Shown: piece by piece, positions 1-5,467 of the stretch
Position numbering within the stretch: the first letter of the stretch is position 1
Layout of the letters: each line of letters starts with the position of its first letter
Translations under genes and position numbers: made by a program
Assembly (NCBI GenBank): GCA_035444405.1
Contig: DAOMOP010000241.1
Location: 1 to 5,577 of the forward strand
Direction of reading: 5' to 3'
DNA length: 5,577 bases
Source: DAOMOP01 sp035444405
GTDB lineage: Bacteria > Pseudomonadota > Gammaproteobacteria > Burkholderiales > Rhodocyclaceae
Notes under the pieces: model-generated
Database searches by the model: none
What the model was told of the DNA's origin: nothing
The model's input: the letters and a program-made list of their open reading frames with translations, nothing else

Positions 1-140
1 TGGTCGACAAGAACCACGCCGCGGTGACCGCGCTGACCGACCGCTCGATGATCCTGGTCAAGGGCCGCGTCGTCTTCGACGGGCCGAGCGAAGAGGTGCG
101 CAACAATCCCGAGCTCGTGCAGCAGCATCTCGGCGTCTAG
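1..140 (+). CDS. livF: LivF-like branched-chain amino-acid ABC transporter ATPase, C-terminal end (partial)
   Basis: The plus-strand frame beginning at base 3 reads 45 residues to a TAG at 138-140; the start lies outside the window. The fragment opens with VDKN, then has TDRSMILVKGRVVFDGP, a helix rich in E, N and P, and ends QHLGV. This is the tail of an ABC ATPase after the H-loop region: a beta strand, the KGRVV/DG turn and a short closing helix. The VDKN opening and the short LGV ending are typical of LivF, the second ATPase of high-affinity branched-chain amino-acid (or related amide/urea) importers. It would sit on the cytoplasmic face and hydrolyse ATP to drive uptake through LivH/LivM. 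The Walker A, signature and Walker B motifs are off-window, so catalytic competence cannot be judged. A UrtE-like paralogue in the same subfamily is possible. LivF is usually the last gene of its operon, which fits the gap that follows. Confidence 0.75.
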   Translation, partial: VDKNHAAVTALTDRSMILVKGRVVFDGPSEEVRNNPELVQQHLGV

Positions 141-162
141 ACTGAACGCAACGCGTGCGCCG

Positions 163-189
163 GCGCCGTGCGAGCGGCGCGGCCGCGCC
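163..189 (+). terminator. GC-rich hairpins after the ABC transporter gene, possible weak terminator
   Basis: Two overlapping inverted repeats begin 23 bases after the ATPase stop codon. GCGCCG at 163-168 pairs with CGGCGC at 175-180 across a 6-base loop. GGCGCGGCCGCGCC at 176-189 is a perfect 14-base palindrome. The two are mutually exclusive. Neither is followed by a run of T, so this is not a canonical Rho-independent terminator. It may slow polymerase or protect the 3' end, or be chance in such GC-rich DNA. Confidence 0.25.
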
Positions 190-202
190 GTCTCGCGGCC
201 GT

Positions 203-232
203 TCGACCTCGGCACGACAACGACACCATAAA
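203..232 (+). promoter_or_regulatory. Candidate sigma70-type promoter for rubredoxin
   Basis: TCGACC at 203-208 matches the -35 consensus at four of six positions. CATAAA at 227-232 matches the -10 consensus at four of six, and the spacer is 18 bases. The -10 lies about 42 bases before the rubredoxin ATG, leaving room for a short leader. It is the only AT-richer hexamer in this spacer. Support is by pattern only; the gene could also be read through from the transporter operon. Confidence 0.35.
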
Positions 233-274
233 CAACGACCCCAACCCCCAACCACAGAGACAAGGACCACGATC

Positions 275-439
275 ATGGCCAAGTATCAATGCAGCGCCTG
301 CTTCTTCCCCTATGACGAAGCCGAAGGCTTGCCCGACGACGGCATCGCACCCGGAACGGCCTGGGAGGACGTGCCCGCCGACTGGGTGTGCCCGGACTGC
401 GGCAATCCAAAGGAGGCGTTCACGCTCGCGGACGGCTGA
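275..439 (+). CDS. Rubredoxin, 54 residues
   Basis: This is a small cytoplasmic one-electron carrier in which a single iron is held by four cysteines. The ligands are C6 and C9 (CSAC) and C39 and C42 (CPDCG), with 29 residues between the pairs, the classic spacing. Other hallmarks are Y4, Y13-D14, the G-x-P-x-x-G-I-A-P-G-T-x-W-E-D-V-P segment at 18-34, W37 and F49. The length matches the usual 52-56 residues. The ATG at 275 is chosen because AAGGA lies 8 bases upstream (262-266) and the protein then begins exactly where family members do; the frame is open upstream to about 155, but that part is low-complexity Arg/Ala with no family resemblance. One oddity is F10: the residue after the second cysteine is normally glycine, while G43 in the second knuckle is kept. 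Likely partners are a rubredoxin reductase and an oxygenase or peroxide/oxygen-reducing enzyme; none is in the window, so its role here is unknown. Confidence 0.95.
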   Translation: MAKYQCSACFFPYDEAEGLPDDGIAPGTAWEDVPADWVCPDCGNPKEAFTLADG

Positions 440-493
440 CGGCTCCGCGCGTCCGCAGGTCGTCGGCACGGCGGGCGCGATTACGCCTTCACA

Positions 494-516
494 CGGGCCG
501 GGGCCGATCCGGCCCG
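494..516 (+). terminator. GC-rich stem-loop downstream of rubredoxin, possible terminator
   Basis: CGGGCCGG at 494-501 pairs perfectly with CCGGCCCG at 509-516 across a 7-base loop, an 8-bp all-G/C stem 55 bases after the rubredoxin stop. The next bases (CCGGGCCGTTGG) contain no T-tract and can compete for pairing. It could end the rubredoxin transcript in a Rho-assisted way or stabilise its 3' end. It is not a textbook intrinsic terminator. Confidence 0.35.
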
Positions 517-557
517 CCGGGCCGTTGGCGGTGAAAGAGTCCCGCTCGTCTTCCGAC

Positions 558-588
558 AAAAAAAGCGCACGGTGATCGTCAAGTGCGC
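558..588 (-). terminator. Terminator-like hairpin plus T7 tract, read on the minus strand
   Basis: Read on the minus strand, GCGCAC (588-583) pairs with GTGCGC (570-565) across a 12-base loop and is followed at once by seven T (564-558). The loop can add a small TGA/TCA stem. This is the only hairpin-plus-T-run in the window, but its orientation would stop transcripts moving leftward, where no minus-strand gene is apparent. It could block antisense transcription or mark the 3' end of an unannotated RNA. The 6-bp stem with a long loop is modest, so chance is possible. Confidence 0.35.
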
Positions 589-589
589 C

Positions 590-631
590 CGGCATCATGC
601 CGTTGACAACAAGAGCAACGATTCGCACTGC
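590..631 (+). promoter_or_regulatory. Candidate chemoreceptor promoter with abutting inverted repeat
   Basis: TTGACA at 603-608 is a perfect -35 hexamer, 58 bases before the chemoreceptor ATG. Directly before it, CGGCAT-C-ATGCCG (590-602) is a perfect 6-1-6 inverted repeat. GTTG-A-CAAC (602-610) is a second short symmetry overlapping the hexamer. The expected -10 zone near 626-631 (CACTGC) is poor, so a regulator bound at the inverted repeat may be needed, or the hexamer may be coincidental. No sigma54 GG/GC pair or sigma28 TAAA/GCCGATAA pair fits this spacer. Confidence 0.3.
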
Positions 632-666
632 ATCGTCGGCAGCCGCCGATTCCGAGGAGGACAATC

Positions 667-1629
667 ATGACCGCAAAGACGCGCCCGACCGCGCCCCCGT
701 TGATGTGCCTGCTGGCCGCCCTGTCTGCCGTCGCGGCCGCCATTTTGACGCCTCCGGCGGCCTGGCTTTGTGCGGGGCTGGCGGCCGCGCTGGCGCTCGG
801 TGCGGCGGTGATGCAGTGGACCACGCTGAAATCCTGGCTGCCCCCGGGCGAGGCGCAGTCGCTCGGCCAGGCGCTCGCCGAAGCCCGCGCCGAAGCCGCC
901 GAACTGCGCGAGCGCCTGCGGCAGCGCGAGGCGGTGCCGGTCGTCGCCGCCGATTCGGCGGCCAGTGCGCGGCTGAACGGTCTCGAGGAGGCGGTCGGCA
1001 CGGCGAGCAGCCTCACCGGCGATCTGATCGCGGTCGTCGAGCAGGCGCTGGCCGACATGGGCACGGCAAACGTGCTGGCGAAGGCGAGCGGCGAGAAGGT
1101 TTCGGCAGGCCGTGAATTCATGGTCAAGGCCGGGGCCGAGATCGAAAAGCTCGGCAGCAGCCTGAAACGCGCGCAGGACGACCTCGCATCGCTCGGCAGC
1201 CAGTCCAGCCGGATCACCGACATGGTGCAGACGATCACGCAAATCTCCGAGCAGACCAACCTGCTCGCGCTGAACGCCGCGATCGAGGCCGCGCGCGCCG
1301 GCGAGGCGGGGCGCGGCTTCGCCGTCGTCGCCGACGAGGTGCGCAAGCTGGCCGATCAGGCCCGGACCGCGAGCAATCAGATCGGCCAGATCGCCAAGGA
1401 TCTGCAGGGCACGTCGCGCGACGCCTCGGAAGCGATCCAGGTGACCGGCTCGACGGTCGAGGCCGGGCGCGGGGTCGCCGCCCAGGCCCAGGCGGCGATG
1501 GCGGAGATCCAGGCCGGCGCGAAAAAACGTGTCGAGGTCGTCACGCAGATCACCGAAGCGATCAAGCGCCAGCGCGACCTCGGCAACCAGATCCTCGCGG
1601 CGCTGTCGGCACGATCGATCGGCCGTTGA
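667..1629 (+). CDS. Short methyl-accepting chemotaxis protein with membrane hairpin and no sensor domain
   Basis: This 320-residue chemoreceptor would relay signals to the CheA/CheW kinase array. The ATG at 667 has a strong GAGGAGG (654-660) six bases upstream. After a basic N-terminus come two hydrophobic helices, about residues 11-29 and 32-50, joined by only a few residues (TPPAAW), so almost nothing projects into the periplasm. Residues 61-90 are charged and coiled-coil-like. The signalling hairpin spans roughly 100-310; its conserved tip at about 193-230 contains EQTNLLALNAAIEAARAGE, GRGFAVVA and EVRKLA. Each arm is roughly 100 residues, about 14 heptads by eye, so the receptor class is uncertain. 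No HAMP, PAS, Cache or four-helix sensor region can be seen, and the C-terminus (SARSIGR) lacks the xWxxF CheR/CheB tether. It may sense a membrane or cytoplasmic state, or partner with another receptor. The MCP assignment is firm; the signal is unknown. It converges on the penicillin-binding protein gene, with 51 bases between stop codons. Confidence 0.93.
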   Translation: MTAKTRPTAPPLMCLLAALSAVAAAILTPPAAWLCAGLAAALALGAAVMQWTTLKSWLPPGEAQSLGQALAEARAEAAELRERLRQREAVPVVAADSAASARLNGLEEAVGTASSLTGDLIAVVEQALADMGTANVLAKASGEKVSAGREFMVKAGAEIEKLGSSLKRAQDDLASLGSQSSRITDMVQTITQISEQTNLLALNAAIEAARAGEAGRGFAVVADEVRKLADQARTASNQIGQIAKDLQGTSRDASEAIQVTGSTVEAGRGVAAQAQAAMAEIQAGAKKRVEVVTQITEAIKRQRDLGNQILAALSARSIGR

Positions 1630-1680
1630 CGATGCCGGCCGCGCGCGGTGGGTGCGACGCAGCGGCGGGCAGCGCTTGCG
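1620..1680. terminator. Convergent gap with possible bidirectional hairpins
   Basis: The two genes end facing each other here. CGGCCG at 1620-1625 can pair with CGGCCG at 1636-1641, bracketing the chemoreceptor stop. CGCAGCG (1658-1664) pairs with CGC-T-TGCG (1673-1680) with one bulged T and an 8-base loop, just before the other gene's stop. Neither has a T-tract on either strand. This is where termination is expected, but the signal is weak. Confidence 0.25.
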
Positions 1681-4600
1681 TCACCCGCCCGCGCCCGGCG
1701 GCGCGCCGACCGGATGCAGGCGGCGCGCCTCGTGGTCGGCCGGCTCGGTCTCGTCGCGCGAAGCGATTGACCGGCGCGGCGCTTCGCCCGCGGCGGAGTG
1801 CGTGCGGCGTGCTTCGAGATCGGCGCCGGTCAGATCGAGGTCGGGCACCGGCGTGCCGATGTCGTGCGCGCGTCCATCGAAATCGCTATCCGTGGCTTCG
1901 ACGGGCAGCGCGCCGGGTTCGTGCGCGCGATCACGCAGCTCCGCCGCCTCGACGTACGGAATCAGGATCGGCCCCATCGACTTCAGGATCTGCACCGGCA
2001 GCGCCGACGTGAAGCGGAAGCTCGCGGCGTCGGGCCCGGTGACCCACGCGGTGAGTGTGCCGAAGTGCCGCGGGCCGAGCTGGAACACGAAGGTCGCGGT
2101 GCGGTTCATCGCGATCGTGCTGCGCGGCTGACCGCGCGGGCGCAGCACGATGCGGTTGTCGCCGGTGCCGGTCTTGCCGCCGACCGCGACGACGCTGCCG
2201 TCGCTGCCACGCAACGCGCCGGCGAGCCGTCGCGCGGTGCCGCCTTCGACGACGTCGGACAGCGCGTCGCGCAGCGCCGCGGCCACTTCCGGCGCCATCA
2301 CGCGCACACCGGCGTCGGGCGTGTGCGCGAACACCGTGTGGTACGGCGTGCCGGCGGCGAACTCGAGCCGCTCGATGCGCACGCTCGGCCGCCACACGCC
2401 ATCGTTGGCAATGATGCCCATCAGCTCGGCGAGCGCGGCCGGGCGGTCGCCGGAGCTGCCGAGCGCGGTCGCGAGCGACGGCACGAGCTTGTGGAACGGG
2501 TAGCCGAGGCGCGCCCAGCGCCGGTGGATGTCGAGAAAGGCCTCGACCTCGAGAATCGTGTAGATGCGGCGGTCCTGGGCGCTTTTCGCCCGCGTGCGGA
2601 ACAGCCAGCGATACACCTGCTGGCGCTCGGCTTCGCTGGCGGCGACGACATCGGCAAAGCTCGCCTGCGGATGCGCGCACAGGTAGCCGACCAGCCACAG
2701 CTCGAGCGGGTGCACGCGCGCGATGTAGCCTTGGTCGGGCAGGTCGAAGTTGCCCGGCGCGTGGCGTTCGTACAGTGCGGCCACGCGCGACGGCGCCAGA
2801 CGCTGGTCCGGCAGGCGTTCGCGCAGGTAGGCCGCGAAGGCGTCGCGATCGGCCTCGGGGTTGAGATAGCGGAACACCGCCGCGACGCGCTCGGGAGTCG
2901 GGCGCAGGCCGTCGAGCAGCGTCGCCTGCATCTCTTCGGGCGCGAGCCCCTGGTATTTGCGCCAGAAGCGCAGCAGAAAGGCGCGTCCCTCGCGGTCGGC
3001 GAAGCGCGCGAGATAGTCGGCACGCCGCGCGTCGTCGCCGTCCTCGAGCAGCTTGGCGGTGCTGCCCGGCACGGCGTACATCGTGTGACGCACGACGTCG
3101 CGCAGCAGGCGCACGAACGGCAGGTTGATCGACGCCTGCAGCGCCTCGCGCACGCTCGGGTGACGGCCGCCGTCCTCGGCGCGGAAGTTGCTGAAGCGAT
3201 GCAGCCCGCCGCCGGTGAAGAAGGCTTCGGCGGTGCCCGCCGAATAGCGCCGCTCGAGCGCGGCGTCGAGCATCGCCGGCAGGCTGCGGTCGGGCGCGGC
3301 GATCAGGTAGTCGAGCGCCCAGCGGCTCAGCACGTCCTGGCGGTCGACCGGGGTCGCGCGCAGCGCCTCGACCGACTTGTCGGCGTGGCGCGCATGCAGT
3401 TCGGCGACGATCTCGAGGTAGGTCGCGAGCACGCGCAGCTTCGCGGTCGAGCCGAGTTCGAGCTTGCTGCCCTCGTTGATGTCGAGCGGCTGCGCGGTGG
3501 TGTCGGTCTGCACGCGCACGCGGTTGCCGCCGGGGGTGGCCTCGAACAGCGTGAAGCTGTAGTGCACGTCGGCGACCCGCGCCGGCGACAGCAGCCGCTC
3601 GCCGACGATGCCCGCCCGGCGTGCGAAATCGACGTCGGCGAGACGATGCAGATGTGCGCTGACGGCCTGCTGCAGCTCGCGCTCGAGGCTTGCCGTGACG
3701 TGCAGGTCGAGGCGGTCGAGTTCGTACAGCGACACGCCGAGCATGCCCGCCAGCCGGTTGCGCAGCATCGTCGCGCCCTTGTCGGGGTCGAGCGCGACCC
3801 GTGCCGGAATGCCCCACGCGTCGCGGAACTCGGTGCGGGCGGCGAGCGCGGCGTCGCGCAGCGGCGCATCGATCAGGCCGGCGTTCGCGAGCACGCGCAG
3901 ATGACTGTCGGTCAGGCGTGCGAGTTCACCGCGCCCGCTGCCGAGCAGATAGGACGGACGGCGCTGCGCGATCAGCAGCGACAACACCTGGCGCAACGCC
4001 AGCCCCTGTTCGGCGAGCCGTGCGTCGGCGTCTTCGCGGAGCTCATGGGCGCCCTCCTCGGGGGCGGGGACGGACGGCGCGCGGCTTGCGGCCGCCGTCG
4101 GGCCGTCGTCGTGGCGCACTGCTTGCAACCGGCCGTTCTCGCGCGCGGCGTCGGCGGGCGGGGCTGCGGCGTCGGCGGGCGTGCTTGCGTGTGGCAGCGT
4201 CGCGAGCAGTGCGTTGACGCGCGTGACGTCGGCGCCGAACCACACCCACAGGCCGTCGCCGAGGCCATGCACCTCGCCGTAGCCGGGGGCGGCCGACAGC
4301 GGCACGCTGTTCAGGTAGTCGCGTACCAGCGCCTCGCGCGCGGCGAGCGTCGCGGGTCCGTGGCGATAGGCGCGCACGCTCGCCGAGATCATCTGGCGCA
4401 GCTTCTCTTGCGGCGAGTGCGTGAGGCCGTGTGGCGAGTGCCGATACTTCTCGATCTGTGTCGCGAGCGTGCTCGCGCCGGGTGCGTCGAGCTCGGCACC
4501 GGCGAGGCGGGCGAGCTGCGCGAAGCTCGCTTTCGTGAAGCGCGGCCAGTCGACGGCCGGATTCAGCTTCGGGCGATCCGTGTCGAGCAGGCCGCGATTC

Positions 4601-5124
4601 TCGATGAACAACAGTGCGGCGACGACCACCGGCGGGATGTCGCCGAACGCGGCGTAGCCGTGCTGCGGGTAGCCGAAGCGGTACAAGGGCTCGCCGCGGT
4701 CGGCGTCGATGTGCAGGCCCGCGTGCGTTTTCTCGCGATACGGCGGGAACAGGCCGAGCTCGGTATAGGCAAGCAATTGCGGCGAGAAGCGCACCTGGCG
4801 CTCGATCGCGAAGCCGCGCGCGCCGAGCCGCGCGGCAAAGCGCGGCAGCTGCGCGTAGCCGAGCCGCTCGTCGAACGGTCCGTGATGCGGAAAGCGGATC
4901 GCGTCGCTCGGCCCGCTGGCGAGCGCGTAGTCGAGACTGGTCGCAAGCCGCACCGCATGGCGCGCCTGCAGGGCCGAGGTGCGCAACTCGACTGCGATGG
5001 CAACGGCAGCGGCCGCCACCCCGATCAGCGCGAGCGCATACAGCGACCATTTCAATGCCCGTCGCGGGCGTTGCCGTCGTTCGCAGGCCGTGGCGCGGTC
5101 GCCTTCAGATCGTCGCATCGACAC
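1681..5124 (-). CDS. Divergent bifunctional-type penicillin-binding protein (GT51-like plus transpeptidase), 1147 residues
   Basis: This is a membrane-anchored, periplasm-facing protein of the cell-wall synthesis class. A basic N-terminus precedes one membrane helix (about 25-45). A GT51 peptidoglycan glycosyltransferase-like region spans about 160-305: E175 in FIENRG (motif 1), GASTLATQIEK at 216-226 (motif 2), EKLRQM at 240-245, DYLN at 269-272 and GDGLWVWFG at 289-297. The transpeptidase motifs are all present: STAK (catalytic S559, K562), SIN (665-667) and KTG (984-986). Motif 1 lacks the usual aspartate, phenylalanine and histidine after the glutamate, so glycan polymerisation is uncertain; the crosslinking site looks intact. 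A low-complexity Ala/Pro linker lies at 311-366, a large helical insertion at about 680-870, and a charged, probably disordered tail after 1065. At 1147 residues it is longer than typical class A proteins (650-900). An in-frame TGA at 5137-5139 limits the start to GTG 5124 (GAGGA 9 bases upstream) or ATG 5118 (AAGG 5 bases upstream). I recall similar long GT51 proteins in beta- and gammaproteobacteria, without a defined role. Confidence 0.88.
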   Translation of the reverse strand: MSMRRSEGDRATACERRQRPRRALKWSLYALALIGVAAAAVAIAVELRTSALQARHAVRLATSLDYALASGPSDAIRFPHHGPFDERLGYAQLPRFAARLGARGFAIERQVRFSPQLLAYTELGLFPPYREKTHAGLHIDADRGEPLYRFGYPQHGYAAFGDIPPVVVAALLFIENRGLLDTDRPKLNPAVDWPRFTKASFAQLARLAGAELDAPGASTLATQIEKYRHSPHGLTHSPQEKLRQMISASVRAYRHGPATLAAREALVRDYLNSVPLSAAPGYGEVHGLGDGLWVWFGADVTRVNALLATLPHASTPADAAAPPADAARENGRLQAVRHDDGPTAAASRAPSVPAPEEGAHELREDADARLAEQGLALRQVLSLLIAQRRPSYLLGSGRGELARLTDSHLRVLANAGLIDAPLRDAALAARTEFRDAWGIPARVALDPDKGATMLRNRLAGMLGVSLYELDRLDLHVTASLERELQQAVSAHLHRLADVDFARRAGIVGERLLSPARVADVHYSFTLFEATPGGNRVRVQTDTTAQPLDINEGSKLELGSTAKLRVLATYLEIVAELHARHADKSVEALRATPVDRQDVLSRWALDYLIAAPDRSLPAMLDAALERRYSAGTAEAFFTGGGLHRFSNFRAEDGGRHPSVREALQASINLPFVRLLRDVVRHTMYAVPGSTAKLLEDGDDARRADYLARFADREGRAFLLRFWRKYQGLAPEEMQATLLDGLRPTPERVAAVFRYLNPEADRDAFAAYLRERLPDQRLAPSRVAALYERHAPGNFDLPDQGYIARVHPLELWLVGYLCAHPQASFADVVAASEAERQQVYRWLFRTRAKSAQDRRIYTILEVEAFLDIHRRWARLGYPFHKLVPSLATALGSSGDRPAALAELMGIIANDGVWRPSVRIERLEFAAGTPYHTVFAHTPDAGVRVMAPEVAAALRDALSDVVEGGTARRLAGALRGSDGSVVAVGGKTGTGDNRIVLRPRGQPRSTIAMNRTATFVFQLGPRHFGTLTAWVTGPDAASFRFTSALPVQILKSMGPILIPYVEAAELRDRAHEPGALPVEATDSDFDGRAHDIGTPVPDLDLTGADLEARRTHSAAGEAPRRSIASRDETEPADHEARRLHPVGAPPGAGG

Positions 5125-5133
5125 CTTGATGAA

Positions 5134-5138
5134 TCCTC
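5134..5138 (-). promoter_or_regulatory. Ribosome binding site that sets the penicillin-binding protein start
   Basis: On the minus strand GAGGA (5138-5134) stands nine bases before the GTG at 5124, and an in-frame TGA overlaps it (5139-5137), so translation cannot begin earlier. A second purine run, AAGG (5127-5124), is five bases before the ATG at 5118. The two starts differ by two residues, and both keep the membrane anchor. Confidence 0.5.
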
Positions 5139-5215
5139 ACGCCTGCCGCGTTCCCGTCACCGGACGTTGCTGCCGCGCATGATCGCGCCCCGCCACCGCG
5201 TACCGGCCGAGGTCG

Positions 5216-5228
5216 CGCCCGCCGGGCG
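5216..5228 (-). terminator. Short GC hairpin just past the TAA at 5231-5233
   Basis: On the minus strand CGCCC (5228-5224), a GGC loop and GGGCG (5220-5216) form a tight 5-bp hairpin two bases after a TAA (5233-5231). There is no T-tract. It may end an upstream minus-strand transcript or be incidental in GC-rich DNA. It lies about 92 bases before the penicillin-binding protein start. Confidence 0.25.
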
Positions 5229-5230
5229 GC

Positions 5231-5467
5231 TTATCGTTGCTGTTGGACTATGCCGGAGGGCGTGAATTCAATGCTGAGCGGGCAGGGACGGCGTCTTCTC
5301 TCGCGCGCCCGCAGCGTGATGCGGCCGTCGCGCTCGCGGCAGGCGAGCCCGGTGCCGGCACGATCGAAAGGCAGGCTGTAGGCCGGTCGGTACTGTGCGC
5401 GAGCCCGACGGCCCGGTGGAGCGCGCCCGCGTGGCGGATGCGCATCACCGCCCGGCGAAGTCCGCCG
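5231..5467 (-). other. Open frame with coding-like composition but no usual start; possible gene remnant
   Basis: The region 5125-5467 holds no convincing intact gene. One minus-strand frame, the same one as the partial gene to the right, is open for 78 codons after that gene's TGA and ends at TAA 5233-5231. Its second half reads like protein (YSLPFDRAG, then GLACRERDGRITLRARE, then CPLSIEFTPSGIV) and its third codon positions are mostly G/C. It has no ATG, GTG or TTG start, and its first 24 codons look non-coding. A neighbouring frame does have GTG/ATG starts at 5448 and 5445, so a frameshifted small gene is possible. The pattern is loosely like the C-terminal strands of a minor pilin, but I do not recognise it with any certainty. 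I saw no clear promoter for the penicillin-binding protein in this stretch. Confidence 0.2.

Noticed and set aside
155..274. Upstream extension of rubredoxin in the same frame
   Set aside because: The added residues are low-complexity and unlike the family. The AAGGA site at 262-266 and the match to the family N-terminus favour the ATG at 275.
440..666. Sigma28 or sigma54 promoter for the chemoreceptor
   Set aside because: A GCCGATTC resembling the sigma28 -10 is present, but no TAAA -35 lies at the right distance, and no GG-N10-GC sigma54 pair with good flanks was found.
579..1346. A minus-strand open frame opposite the chemoreceptor
   Set aside because: It is the reverse of the well-supported chemoreceptor coding region, with Ser/Ala/Arg-biased translation and no recognisable domain.
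1931..3817. A second long minus-strand open frame within the penicillin-binding protein gene
   Set aside because: The sequence is dominated by Arg, Ala and Pro with no motifs, and it overlaps fully with the motif-bearing frame.
1798..5265. A plus-strand frame open for 1155 codons opposite the penicillin-binding protein gene
   Set aside because: It is an antisense shadow caused by high GC content. The translation is Arg/Ala/Val-rich with no domain, while the minus strand shows ordered GT51 and transpeptidase motifs.
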